A stretch of 64,000 bases of DNA, taken from the NCBI RefSeq assembly GCF_030052995.1, contig NZ_JASJPW010000001.1, forward strand, positions 1,298,501 to 1,362,500, given 5' to 3'. Below the pieces are notes generated by a model. That model did not search any database. It was not told the origin of the DNA and saw only the letters and a program-made list of their open reading frames with translations. Origin of the DNA: Gemmobacter sp. 24YEA27. GTDB taxonomy: Bacteria > Pseudomonadota > Alphaproteobacteria > Rhodobacterales > Rhodobacteraceae. Below are positions 27,743 through 37,271 of the stretch, one piece after another; position 1 is the first letter of the stretch, and each line of letters starts with the position of its first letter. Made by a program: the position numbers and the translations under genes.

Positions 27743-29227
27743 TCACATCCGCCCGGTTTTCCTGAGCCGGACATGCCAGGACAAAGCCTCTTCCAGAATA
27801 TGCGGCGTATGGCCGCCAAAGCTCAGCGCCCGCTCATAGTAATCGCCAAGGCCCGCCCGCCAGTCGGGATGGGCGCAACTGGCGATGATCCGCACCGCCC
27901 GTTCGCGCGGGGCCAGCCCGCGCAGATCCGCAAGCCCCTGTTCCGTCACCAGAATATCCACGTCATGTTCGGTGTGGTCGACATGGCTGACCATCGGCAC
28001 CACCGATGAAATCGCGCCCGCTTTCGCAATCGACTTGGTCACAAAGACCGAAAGCATGGAGTTTCGCGCAAAATCCCCCGATCCCCCGATCCCGTTCATC
28101 ATATTCGTTCCCATCACATGGGTTGAATTCACATTGCCGTAAATGTCGAATTCCAGCGCGGTATTGATCGCGATCAGACCCAGCCGGCGCACAACTTCGG
28201 GATGGTTCGAGATCTCCTGCGGCCGCAGGATCAGCTTTGGCTTATAGCGGTCGAACTGCGCCATCACCCTTGCATTGCACCCGGCTGACAGGGTGATCGA
28301 CGAACCCGAGGCGAAACTCAGCTTGCCTGCATCCATCAGATCGAACGTGCTGTCCTGCAGCACTTCGGAATACATCCGCATGTCTTCAAACGGGCTGGCG
28401 ATCAGCCCGTGCAACACCGCATTCGCAATCGTCCCGATCCCGGCCTGCAAAGGCGCGAGCCGTTTTGTCAGCCGTCCCGCTGCCATCTCTCCCTCGAAAA
28501 ACCGGATCAGATGGCCGGCAATCGCCCGCGTCTCATCGTCAGGCGCAGAAATCGCCGCTGCCGAATCCTGTTTCTCGGTGATTACAATTGCGGCGATCTT
28601 CTCGGGCGGAATGGCGATCCAGGGCGTGCCGATCCGGCTGTCCACCGTCACCACCGGGATAGGCATCCGGTTCGGCGCATAGGTCGGGATAAAGACATCA
28701 TGCAGCCCCTCAAAACTCAGCGGCTGCGAAAGGTTGATCTCGACGATCACCTTATCCGCCAGAATGGCGAAACTCGCGGAATTGCCGATCGAGGTCGTGG
28801 GAATGATGCCGCCATCCGAGGTGATCGCCACCGCCTCGATCACCGCCACATCCACCCCCGGGATCTGGCCACGCCGGAGCTGTTCAACGGTTTCCGACAG
28901 ATGTTGGTCAATGAACATGACCTCACCCGCATTGATCGCCCGGCGCAGTCCCGGATCTGACTGAAACGGCATTCGCCGCGCCGTCACTTTCGCCTCTGCC
29001 AGGATCTTATCTAGGTCATGGCCGAGGCTCGCCCCGGTCAGCAGCGTGATCTTCAGCGGGTCGGTCTTTGCCCGCTCCGCCAGCGCCAGCGGCACGGCCA
29101 TCGCCTCACCCGCACGGGTAAAGCCCGACATGCCGACCACCATCCCGTCCCGGATCAGGCTTGCCGCCTCAGCGGCAGAGACCACCTTGTCGCGCAGGGC
29201 CCCGTGACGGATCCGGTCCTCATACAT
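27743..29227 (-). CDS. Acetyl-CoA hydrolase/succinyl-CoA:acetate CoA-transferase family protein
   Basis: A 494-residue class I CoA-transferase of the Cat1/Ach1/AarC type. The likely catalytic Glu is in YSEVLQDSTFDLMDAGKL, and the CoA-binding region carries GTNMMNGIGGSGDFARN and TEQGLADLRGLAPRERA. The probable reaction is CoA transfer between succinyl-CoA and acetate (or propionate), or acyl-CoA hydrolysis, in acetate or short-chain acid metabolism. The ATG at 29227 is followed by a normal N-terminus. A palindromic site lies 97-111 bases upstream and may be a short-chain acyl-CoA regulator operator. Confidence 0.9.
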   Translation of the reverse strand: MYEDRIRHGALRDKVVSAAEAASLIRDGMVVGMSGFTRAGEAMAVPLALAERAKTDPLKITLLTGASLGHDLDKILAEAKVTARRMPFQSDPGLRRAINAGEVMFIDQHLSETVEQLRRGQIPGVDVAVIEAVAITSDGGIIPTTSIGNSASFAILADKVIVEINLSQPLSFEGLHDVFIPTYAPNRMPIPVVTVDSRIGTPWIAIPPEKIAAIVITEKQDSAAAISAPDDETRAIAGHLIRFFEGEMAAGRLTKRLAPLQAGIGTIANAVLHGLIASPFEDMRMYSEVLQDSTFDLMDAGKLSFASGSSITLSAGCNARVMAQFDRYKPKLILRPQEISNHPEVVRRLGLIAINTALEFDIYGNVNSTHVMGTNMMNGIGGSGDFARNSMLSVFVTKSIAKAGAISSVVPMVSHVDHTEHDVDILVTEQGLADLRGLAPRERAVRIIASCAHPDWRAGLGDYYERALSFGGHTPHILEEALSWHVRLRKTGRM

Positions 29228-29297
29228 GGCAGTGCTCCTGTGGCATCATGGCTGGCTGACCCCTGCTAGGGGCTGCGCGCCTGCCACGCAACTTTTG

Positions 29298-29338
29298 TAT
29301 GCGAAAGTATGCGAAGACCTGATATGCAAAATTTGCAT
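29298..29338. promoter_or_regulatory. Palindromic operator candidate upstream of CoA-transferase
   Basis: ATGCAAA and TTTGCAT (29324-29338, one central base) form a perfect palindrome. TATGCGAA occurs twice nearby at 29298-29305 and 29308-29315. TTTGCAAA-like sites are bound by RamB/PccR-type short-chain acyl-CoA regulators, which control acetate and propionate genes. Position, 71-111 bases upstream of the CoA-transferase start, suits a regulator. No such regulator is encoded in the window. Confidence 0.5.
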
Positions 29339-29361
29339 GCGTGCATCAATAAATGCATATC

Positions 29362-29832
29362 TCAGGCGATCAGAGCTGCCGCTTTGCCACCGCTCACCGT
29401 CAGGGCATCCCCGGGGGCTATCCCCAGCAAAAGCCCGCGCTGGCCGGCATTGATCCAGACCTTTTCCGCCGTCGAGACCGTCACTTCCAGCGCAACCGGC
29501 ACCGCTTTGCGCTGCCCGAAAGGCGATATGCCGCCGGTATGATAGCCTGTCAGCTTCTCGGCCTTTGCCGGCTGCATCATCGCCGCCTGTTTGGCCCCAA
29601 AAGCCGCCGCCACCTTCTTCATTGACAGGCTTGCATCCGACGGGATCACACAGCAGGCGGGCTTGCCGTCAACCTCGACCATCAGGCATTTCAGCGCCAG
29701 ATGCGGGTCAAGGCCAAGCGCCTCAGCCGCCGCCATGCCGATCTTTTCTGCTCCCGGATCATAGTCATAAGGGTGAAGCGTGAACGCCACACCCGCGCGC
29801 GTCAGCTGATCGGTGCCGCGCGTCGCCGCCAT
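29362..29832 (-). CDS. ybaK: YbaK/EbsC-type Cys-tRNA(Pro) deacylase
   Basis: A 156-residue protein of the YbaK/ProX fold. Visible blocks: FTLHPYDYDPGAEKIGMAAA, LALKCLMVEVDGKPACCVIP with the conserved Lys, and GYHTGGISPFGQRK. It hydrolyses Cys mis-attached to tRNA-Pro. Its ATG shares one base with the stop of map (TAATG), so the two are translated together. Complete and normal length. Confidence 0.92.
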   Translation of the reverse strand: MAATRGTDQLTRAGVAFTLHPYDYDPGAEKIGMAAAEALGLDPHLALKCLMVEVDGKPACCVIPSDASLSMKKVAAAFGAKQAAMMQPAKAEKLTGYHTGGISPFGQRKAVPVALEVTVSTAEKVWINAGQRGLLLGIAPGDALTVSGGKAAALIA

Positions 29833-30653
29833 TACGCCGCCGCCTGATCCCAGGTCCGGAAAAAGGTGCCCGCAGGCGAGAGGGTAAAGATCTCGCAGCC
29901 CGTCGCGGTCACCCCGATCGAATGCTCATATTGCGCCGAAAGCGATTTGTCGCGCGTGACTGCGGTCCAGTCATCGGCCAGTGTCTTGGTCTCCGGGCGG
30001 CCCAGATTGACCATCGGCTCGATGGTAAAGAACATACCCTCTTCGAGGATGATCTTATCGGCGCTGCGGGTATGGTAATGCAGCACATTCGGCGGCGCAT
30101 GGAACACCAGCCCCAGCCCGTGGCCGCAGAAATCGCGCACCACCGACATGCGCTGCGCTTCGACATGGGTCTGGATCGCGCGGCCGATATCGCCAAAGCT
30201 CGCGCCGGGCTTCACCTCGGCAATGCCACGCATCAGGCTTTCATGGGTGACCTCGATCAGCCGCTCGGCCTTGCGCGGCATCTTGCCGGCCGCATACATC
30301 CGGCTGCTGTCGCCATACCAGCCATCGACAATCACCGTCACGTCGATATTGGTGATATCGCCCTCGGCCAGCACCTTCGGCCCCGGGATCCCGTGACAGA
30401 CGACATGGTTGATCGAAATGCAGGAGGCGTGCTGATAGCCTTTATAGCCGATGGTTGCCGAAATCAGCCCGCGCCGCCGGATCTCCTCGCGGATGAAATC
30501 GTCGATGGACGCCGTGGTCACCCCCGGCTGCACCAGAGGCGCAACCATGTCGAGGATCTCGGCCACCTGCCGCCCCGCCGCACGCATCCCCGCAAAATCC
30601 GCCTCTTCATAGATGCGAATACCGTCTTTCGTGATCCGTCCGCGCGTGTCCAT
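29832..30653 (-). CDS. map: Type I methionine aminopeptidase
   Basis: A 273-residue cytoplasmic peptidase that removes N-terminal Met. Metal ligands are visible in sequence: Asp in NIDVTVIVDGWYGDSSRMY (two Asp), His in GHGLGLVFHAPPNV, Glu in FTIEPMVNLG and Glu in AQYEHSIGVT. The substrate-binding His is in NHVVCHGIPG. It heads the map-ybaK unit. The N-terminus lacks a zinc-finger extension, as in most bacterial enzymes. Confidence 0.95.
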   Translation of the reverse strand: MDTRGRITKDGIRIYEEADFAGMRAAGRQVAEILDMVAPLVQPGVTTASIDDFIREEIRRRGLISATIGYKGYQHASCISINHVVCHGIPGPKVLAEGDITNIDVTVIVDGWYGDSSRMYAAGKMPRKAERLIEVTHESLMRGIAEVKPGASFGDIGRAIQTHVEAQRMSVVRDFCGHGLGLVFHAPPNVLHYHTRSADKIILEEGMFFTIEPMVNLGRPETKTLADDWTAVTRDKSLSAQYEHSIGVTATGCEIFTLSPAGTFFRTWDQAAA

Positions 30654-30721
30654 CGCCCCTCGCTTTCAACGCCGTAAATAGGCAATCGCAAAGAAAAACA
30701 CCAGAGCCAGCGGCCCCTTGC

Positions 30722-30770
30722 CATTTTCTGTCTGAAAATACCCTCCGGGGGTGTGGGGGTGGAAAACCCC
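30722..30770. repeat. Intergenic palindrome, half copy
   Basis: CATTTTCTGTCTG followed by AATACCCTCCGGGGGTG matches the right arm and flank of the copy at 10910-10969, but the left arm is absent. A separate G5/C5 stem follows (GTGGGGGTGG and AACCCCCG). It lies between map and the CinA-like gene. Confidence 0.5.
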
Positions 30771-30817
30771 CGCCGCCACGCTATACCTTTACGCGCAATG
30801 CATCTGATGAGGCGCCT

Positions 30818-31535
30818 ATGGCCAATCCCAAAGCCGCAATGCTGGTTATCGGGACGAGATCCTCTCCGGCCGCACCCGCGATTCCAATCTCTGGCACCTG
30901 GCGGGTGAACTGACCCGCGCCGGCATCGACCTGACCGAGGCCCGTGTGGTCGGCGACGCGCATGCCACCATCGTCGCGGCGGTCCGGGCGCTCTCGACCT
31001 CGCATGACTATGTCTTCACCTCGGGCGGCATCGGTCCGACCCATGACGATATCACCGCCGATGCGGTGGCCGAGGCGATGGGGCCGCAATCTCCCACAGG
31101 GCGGACGCGATGGCGCTGCTCAGGGCGCATTACGATCGTCAGAGCCTCCCCTTCAACGAGGCCCGCCAGCGCATGGCCCGTATCCCGGATGGTGCAACGC
31201 TGATCGACAATCCGATCTCGGTCGCGCCCGGCTTCATCCTCGGCAATGTCCATGTCATGGCAGGGGTGCCGAATATCTTCGAATCCATGCTGGCCTCGGT
31301 CCTCCCGCGCCTCACCGGCGGCGCGCCGCTTTTGTCGCAAAACCTGCGTGTCATGCGTGGCGAGGGCGAGATTGCCGGCGATTTTGGCCGTCTGGCCGAA
31401 GAGTATCCCGATCTCAGCATGGGGTCTTACCCGTTCCAGCAGAACGGCGCTTTCGGCACCAATCTGGTGATCCGCGGCACCGATCCGGGGCGGCTTGATC
31501 AGGCGATGATGCGTCTTGTGGGGATGTTTGGATGA
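30818..31535 (+). CDS. CinA/MoeA-like competence-damage protein, two frame breaks
   Basis: The protein has the molybdopterin-binding (MoCF) fold of the CinA N-terminal domain: MLVIGDEILSGRTRDSN, then FTSGGIGPTHDDITADAV, NPISVAPGF and GVPNIFESM. The first frame breaks at GGG 30851-30853, the second at the G4 run 31080-31083; one added base restores each. Corrected length is about 239 residues, matching the stand-alone MoCF-domain form that lacks the C-terminal amidohydrolase. Its stop overlaps the GNAT gene by ATGA. Confidence 0.82.
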
Positions 31536-32237
31536 ACTGGCCGGGAAAACTCATAGCCGATGTTATGGAGGCCACCTGGCCGCCCTTTGCCACCCGTATC
31601 CTGGGCCGTTCCACCTGCGCGACGGGGCAGGGGGCGGCAAACGCGTCTCGGCGGCCACCGTGCATGGGTCCTGGAACGAGGCGACGCTCAGCGCTGCCGA
31701 GGCCGCAATGGCCGAGCCGCTTTTCACGATTTACGATGGTGACGCAGCCCTTGATGCCGCGCTTGAGACGCGGGCTATGAGGTGATTGATCCGGTGGTGA
31801 TCTATGCTGCCCCGGTCGCGGATCTGCAACAGGATCTGCCGCCGCTGGCCGCTTTCCCGCATTGGCCGCCGCTGGAGACCGCCCGCGAAATCTGGGAACA
31901 GGGTGGGATCGGCCCCGCCCGGATCCGGGTGATGGAGCGCGTGTCCGGCGCAAAGACCGCGATCCTCGCGCGGCACAGCGACCGCCCGGCCGGCGCCTGT
32001 TTCGTGGCGCTTTCCGGGCATCATGCGATGATCCATGCGATCGAGGTCGCGCCGCATATGCGCCGCCAGGGCGCAGGCGCCAGTCTTCTGGCTGCGGCGG
32101 CAAACTGGGCCGCAGATGCGGGGGGCCATTCGCTCAGCCTCGCAGTGACAGAGCAGAACACCGCCGCCCGCGCGCTTTATGATCGCGCCGGCATGTCGAT
32201 TGTGGGAAAATACCATTACCGGATCCGAAAGGGCTGA
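31532..32237 (+). CDS. GNAT-family N-acetyltransferase, two frame breaks
   Basis: Three frames join into one protein of about 235 residues. The beginning is VMEATWPPFATRILG, the middle (after one added base near 31606) reads FHLRDGAGGGKRVSAATV, and after a second near 31772-31774 the C-terminal GNAT core follows: MIHAIEVAPHMRRQGAG (acetyl-CoA motif A, RxxGxG), then LAVTEQNTAARALYDRAGM. The acceptor substrate is unknown. Translationally coupled to the CinA-like gene. Confidence 0.8.
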
Positions 32238-32291
32238 GTTCAGGCTCTTTGGTCCGGTCTGACCGAGGTCGTTACAGGGGTTCCGTTTGCC

Positions 32292-33318
32292 GTGACCTTC
32301 CGCTTGCCCCTGCCGGCCCTTGTGCTGGTTCTTGTCCCTGTGCTGCCCTTCGCCGCGCCGCAACCCTTGCGCGCGGCAGAACCATTTCAGCCGCTGTTCT
32401 CGTTTCCTGTGGCAGGCGCCACCGCGCAGCCTGCAGCCTATGACAGCTATGATCTGCCGGTGGCGCCCTGGCGCAATGACGAGCTGACGGTGGAAACTTT
32501 CGAGGGTCAGGTCGACCGCCGCGCCTGGCAGCTGGAAAGCGCCGGTGCCTCGCCCCTGGAATTGCTGGCGCCGTTGCGCGACCAGCTTCTGGCGCTGGGA
32601 TACGAGGTCGTGCTGGATTGCGAGGCACGCAGATGTGGCGGTTTTGATTTCCGTTTCGCAACCGAAGTGCTGCCAGAGCCGGGGATGCATGTTGATCTCA
32701 ACGAATTCCGCTTTCTCTCTGCCCGACGGGGCGATGAGGCCGTGGGGCTGATGGTCAGCCGCTCGGCCAGCGCGGGATTTGTGCAGGTGATTTCAGTCGG
32801 ACGCGAGGCGCTGCCGGCGCCAATCCCGGTATCGGGGTCCCGGGTAATTCGGAGCCTGGTATGTCGGGCACAAGCCCCGGTCGGCCAGATCCTGTGGCGG
32901 TTCCCCTGATCAAACCCGTGACGCCTGCCGCCCCGGGGCTGAGGCAGACGGGCAGTCGCAGCTTGATGCCGGCCTGCCCTTTGCACTGGACGATCTGGTA
33001 TTCGAGACCGGCTCCGCCGCGCTCAGCGATCGCGATTACGCCTCGCTCACCCTGGTCGCGGCCTGGTTGCAGGCCGATCCGGCCCGGCGTCTCATCCTGG
33101 TCGGGCATACCGATCTCTCGGGTGCGCTTGGTGCCAATATCGCGCTGTCGAAGCGGCGGGCCGAGGCGGTGCGTCAGGCCCTGATCACCGATTTCGGCAT
33201 TCCGGCCGCCCGGATGACCGCCGAAGGCGCTGGCCCGCTTGCGCCGCGCGCCAGCAATGCGAATGATGAGGGGCGCCAGAAAAACAGAAGGGTCGAGGCC
33301 ATTCCGGCCCCGACCTGA
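32292..33318 (+). CDS. OmpA-family cell-envelope protein, two frame breaks
   Basis: The start is GTG at 32292, followed by a signal peptide (LPALVLVLVPVLPFAAP, then LRAAEP). An N-terminal domain of about 170 residues precedes a Pro/Gly-rich linker, then the OmpA-like peptidoglycan-binding domain: LVFETGSAALSDRDY, LILVGHTDLSGALGANIALS and KRRAEAVRQAL with the conserved Asp and Arg. Breaks lie between 32815 and 32905 and at the G4 run 32935-32938. Corrected length is about 342 residues. It is periplasmic or outer-membrane associated and binds the cell wall. Confidence 0.78.
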
Positions 33319-33418
33319 GTTTGGCTTCCCGACAAGGCGTGTAACGGGACAGCGGAATTTCAGATTCCGGGGCACTCAGTCGCCCCGGTGGTTACCTGTG
33401 CGGCTCTCCTTTGCGGGG

Positions 33419-34323
33419 TCACCACTTATCCGGCCCTTTGTCGATAAAGCGGCGTGCGAGGAAGTCGATGAAGGCGCGCACTTTCGGTTGGGTGAACCTG
33501 CCCGGCGGGTAGACCGCATAGATGCCCAGAACTTCGGTCGGCAGGCCGGGAATGGCCTCTTCGACCTGGCCCTGGCGCATCGAATCCGCATAAAGGAACG
33601 AGGGCAGATAAGCGATCCCAAGCCCCGCCAGGGCGGCGTTCAGCAGGCTCTGCCCGTCATTCACCGTCAGCCAGCCATTCGAGCGCACCTGGCGGCGTTC
33701 ACCCGAGGGCGCGGTCAGCTTCCAGACATTGCCATTGGCCTGGTTGGAATAATGCAGGAGCTTGTGTTCGTTCAGATCGTCGATCTTCATCGGGCGGCCA
33801 TAGCGCTGGAAATAGCTCGGCGAGGCGATCATGCGCTTGGTGGTCTCGGTCAGTTTGCGGGCGCGAAGCGAACTGTCTTCCAGCTCACCCACCCGGATCG
33901 CCATGTCGAACCCTTCCGAGATCAGCTCTACATAACGGTTGTTGAGCACCATATTCACGGTGATATCGGGGTATTCCAGCAGGAAATCCCCAGAATGGGC
34001 GAAAGCAGGTTCACCCCGAAATCGGTCGCAACCGAAATCCTGAGCAGCCCTGAAGGGGCCGATTGCATCGACGTCACCAGCGCATCCGCTTCGCCGGCGT
34101 CATTCAGCACGCGGCGGGCGCGGTCGTAATAGGCAAGGCCAATCTCGGTCGGTGAGACACGTCTGGTGGTCCGGTTCAGCAGTCGCGCACCAAGCCGTGC
34201 CTCAAGCGAGGAGACATGTTTCGAGACGGCGGATTTCGAGATCCCCATCTTCTTGGCCGCATCTGTGAATCCGCCCTGATCCACAACGGTGGCAAAAGCT
34301 TCCATCTCGGTCAGTCGATCCAT
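33419..34323 (-). CDS. LysR-family transcriptional regulator, one frame break
   Basis: The N-terminal winged HTH is visible in FATVVDQGGFTDAAKKMGIS followed by KSAVSKHVSSLEARLGARLL. The effector domain runs through LLRISVATDFGVNLLSPILG and, after one added base at the C4 run 33988-33991, DFLLEYPDITVNMVLNNRY to the end. Corrected length is 301 residues, normal for LysR. No clear target: the nearest divergent gene is the small EF-hand protein 480 bases away. Confidence 0.88.
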
Positions 34324-34801
34324 CGGGTTCCTCGGCAGCAGAATTGAGGGCAGAAAACTGGGGTAGCGACGCAGCCATAGTGCCCGGAGGTCCGGGCTGC
34401 GCAGTCAGCGCATCTTTGCCCGGGAAAGACCCTCCAGATCCTGGGCCTTCGCTCTCTTTGCCCCCCAATTCGGGCGGGATCGGGGCAGAGACGCGACCTA
34501 TCCGGGGAATTTGCAGGGATCGTTGAAGGCACGGAAACGGCGACCCTGGTCCGGATGGGCGGTTTGTCTGTGCCCATCCGACAGGCAGGGCCTTGCGCAA
34601 AGCGCGGGCCGGCCCTGGCGGGAAAAGGGCGCAAAGCCGCTCCAGGCGGAGAAAATCCGCGTGCAGGGACGGTTTCAGCGGGCGATCCCCGCCGGTTGGC
34701 GGCGGCTCTTTACCCTGCCGCGATCCTGCCCAGATTGGAGGTCGGGGCCGGTAATGCCGCGCCCCGTCAGACTGAAACGGAAACACCGAAAGGATGACCC
34801 G
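34324..34801. other. Intergenic region between LysR and EF-hand genes
   Basis: About 480 bases between divergent genes, with no supportable gene on either strand. It must hold both promoters, but no clear -35/-10 pair was recognised. Confidence 0.4.
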
Positions 34802-35065
34802 ATGAAACGCCCGATGAAACGCATGGCTCTCTTCGCAATGTCGCTTGGCCTTTTCGCAGGCGCAGCAGTCGCTCAGACCGCCCTGCCGATGATCGAGGAC
34901 CTGGATGCCAGCGGTGACTGGTCGCATGCCGAGCTGCAATCGGTGTGGCCAGATCTGACCGCAGAGGGCTTCGCTGCCATCGATACCGATGCCAATGGCG
35001 CGGTCTCGCCGGAGGAATTGCAGGCCGCAGTTGATGCAGGCATCGTACAGCTGCCCGCGCAGTAA
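34802..35065 (+). CDS. Small secreted EF-hand protein
   Basis: An 87-residue protein with a signal peptide (MKRMALFAMSLGLFAGAAVA, cleavage probably at AVA-Q). The mature part has one canonical calcium loop DTDANGAVSPEEL and a degenerate first loop around EDLDASGDWSHAEL. It is likely periplasmic and binds calcium. AAAGGATG precedes the ATG at 34802 by a suitable distance. Followed by a strong hairpin terminator. Confidence 0.8.
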   Translation: MKRPMKRMALFAMSLGLFAGAAVAQTALPMIEDLDASGDWSHAELQSVWPDLTAEGFAAIDTDANGAVSPEELQAAVDAGIVQLPAQ

Positions 35066-35087
35066 CGCGGCAGATACGCAGCAGACA

Positions 35088-35117
35088 GGGGGGTGGCGTC
35101 CGGGCCGCCCCCCAACC
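35088..35117 (+). terminator. Terminator after EF-hand gene
   Basis: GGGGGGTGGC (35088-35097) pairs with GCCGCCCCCC (35104-35113) with one T-G wobble, followed by AACCCTTTT. Confidence 0.65.
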
Positions 35118-35930
35118 CTTTTCCTCCCTTTGCGGTGCGTGAAAGCGTGATCGCCAGCCTCACCGCCTGAACAATGGCGCGCTGATCAACGGCGCGTTTC
35201 GCAACCGGCCCGGCGGCCCCGGTCGCGCCCCCGATCAGATTATATACGGGTCCTGCCAGCTGAACGGGCCGCCCGCAATCCCGCCGCGCGGCGCCCGGGC
35301 CCGTACTGGCCAGGTATTGCGTCCCCACAAGACATCTCACCACATCAAACCCGGCACTCCTGGCCCCTGACATCGCAATACGAGCGCCGGACTTCACTCC
35401 CCGCCAGCCGATCAGCGTCGCGCAGCACATGCAAGCTCATCCCGGCACGAAGGCCAGGATCGCGCGGCACCACCCCGATGGAGCGGATCACCACTTCAGT
35501 CTCCGCCAGCGTCACGGCGGCGCAGACCCACCGCGCCCCGCGCTACCTGTCACCGATATTCAGAAGATCTGCTCCGGGCGCGCGTGCCGCGCAATCCTGG
35601 CCTTCGTTCCTCGACATCCCTTGCCCTACCCGCGCCCGCCGCAGCACCTTGCGCGGCGGCCTCATCCCTTTGGTATGTCGCCTCCCCCCGCGGTCTTGGC
35701 GCCAGCAGGCAGGGGGGGCGGGGAGGCGGTTATGGAAACAGCCATCCCGGCCCATCGCCGCGACCGCACGGGTGGCGGCGTTGGCAATCATTCCGGTGCC
35801 GCCCCGCGTCCGCCCGCGCGTCCGCAGGCATGTTCACGCTGCTGTGAAGCATGCCTCGATCACCCCGCTATCGCCGTGCCCGGTCACATGCTTAACTCCA
35901 CCCATCCATGTCCAGCACCGGAGCCAGACC
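35118..35930. other. Unassigned 800-base region, possibly decayed gene
   Basis: No complete gene can be supported. On the minus strand a short, coding-looking stretch reads VVIRSIGVVPRDPGLRAGMS (about 35415-35495) before a stop, and other frames hold similar fragments, which fits an old gene broken by many changes. I could not place it in a family. Confidence 0.3.
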
Positions 35931-36362
35931 ATGAGACCCGTCACCGCCGCGCTTTTCGCCTCAATCCTGCTTGCAACCGCCGCCTTTGCTGCCGAACCGA
36001 GCCAGCCCGAAGCCATTGAACGCGCAAAGCTGATGAAAGAGATCGGCACTAACTCGAAGATCCTGGGCGAGATGGCCAGCGGCAAAGCGCCCTATGATGC
36101 CGCTGCCGCCGACGCCGCCAAAACCGTCCTGATCGCCGCCGCAGGCCGGATCGACACGGTTTTCGCAACCGCAGGCGCAGAGGACCCGGTCTCAGAGGCC
36201 CTCCCTGCGATCTGGACCAGCTGGGAGGATTTCACCACAAAATCCGCCGGTTTCGGGCAGGCGGCCGGAGCGCTGGACACCAGCTCGGCCGAGACTATCA
36301 AGACAGGTATGGCCTCGATCGGTGCCAGCTGCAAAGCCTGTCATTCGGTCTTTCGCGAATAA
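35931..36362 (+). CDS. cycP: Cytochrome c' (c-prime)
   Basis: A 143-residue protein. The signal peptide is MRPVTAALFASILLATAAFA with cleavage before AEPS. The mature part is an all-helical bundle with one heme site CKACHSVFRE at the extreme C-terminus, the hallmark of class II cytochromes c. These periplasmic proteins bind NO and CO at five-coordinate heme. The ATG at 35931 begins the signal peptide, with GGAG upstream. A clear terminator follows. Confidence 0.9.
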   Translation: MRPVTAALFASILLATAAFAAEPSQPEAIERAKLMKEIGTNSKILGEMASGKAPYDAAAADAAKTVLIAAAGRIDTVFATAGAEDPVSEALPAIWTSWEDFTTKSAGFGQAAGALDTSSAETIKTGMASIGASCKACHSVFRE

Positions 36363-36386
36363 TCCGTTTTAGCCTCTTGCCCTGAA

Positions 36387-36420
36387 AAAAGCCGCGCCGC
36401 ATCGCGCTGGAGCGGCTTTT
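36387..36420. terminator. Terminator after cytochrome c' gene
   Basis: AAAAGCCGC (36387-36395) pairs with GCGGCTTTT (36412-36420) around a 16-base loop that itself contains a short GC pairing. Confidence 0.75.
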
Positions 36421-36429
36421 CTGGTTTAA

Positions 36430-36900
36430 CAGAACGCTGAAAAAATCTGGTGTGCGGGCCTGTTTGCCTTGAGCAGGGCACGATGCCGCCGGGCCTTGGT
36501 ATAGCCGGCCTGACGGTCAGGTCTGCCGTCGATGGCGGTGCGACGGGAATTCCTGGCGAGCGTGCGGCGATTTGCGGTGTGACCCGCATCTGGCGCAGCC
36601 TCGGCGACCCATTCGGCACTGTCAGAGCCGCGGTCTGCCGCCCGGGTCAGATCGGCCCGGACGACCCGGGTCTCCGGACCGGTCGTCGAAGCATGGCGCG
36701 CGCCGGAGGAGCGTTTCTCGCTGCGCAAATCGACTTCGGCATTGCGCTTGCGGCATGTGGGGTGGGGGAGGATATGGGCGGCGCGCGGGTTTCTGGCGGA
36801 TCGCCTGGATCAACGCCTCCGTCGGAGGTCACGCTGTCCTTCGGCTGGAAGCGCTTGATGGATGCCCGGCACGTCACCAGGGTACCATAGACCGGGAAGC
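36430..36900 (-). pseudogene. Decayed IS5-family transposase
   Basis: Minus-strand fragments in more than one frame match IS5-type DDE transposases: a start region with FQPKDSVTSDGG, then NAEVDLRSEKRSSGARHAS, a segment DRGSDSAEWVAEAAPDAG, and the C-terminal SRRTAIDGRPDRQAGYTKAR, which parallels the usual IDGRTTRHxGY block. Internal portions are missing and the end is cut at 36430. No intact inverted repeats were identified. The element is inactive. Confidence 0.65.
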
Positions 36901-37271
36901 GATCGTCTGACAGCAGCGGTTCTGCATCACGATGCGCCAGGCCGGGGATGATCAGCAGACATTCCGGGGGACTGTGCGCCTGAGGGGACAGTCATGACCC
37001 GACGGGACATTTCCGTGGTCAGCACCCGGTCACGGTTTTTTCGTGAGCACGGGTCGGGACCAGGACAGCGTCGTCGATCCCAGGGCGCACGAACCAGCGA
37101 AACGGCGAAACAGCAGGTTGCAACCGTCTGCGCGCTGAGCTGGTGCCGGGACCGGATCTTGCGCAGCGGATGCCGTGCCGGGATTCGCTCCCCGGGGGCG
37201 ACGTCGCTGCACAGCGATCCGGTCGCCGCCCCTCGAGGCAGGGGTTTTCAGCTTCCTGTTGAGGCGCCGGG
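36901..37271. other. Unassigned region next to IS5 remnant
   Basis: About 370 bases with no supportable gene. The nearest upstream feature is the transposase remnant, so part of this may be further element debris or flanking intergenic sequence. Confidence 0.35.

Noticed and set aside
34873..35430. 185-residue minus-strand frame across the EF-hand gene
   Set aside because: It overlaps a well-supported secreted protein and its own sequence shows no domain.
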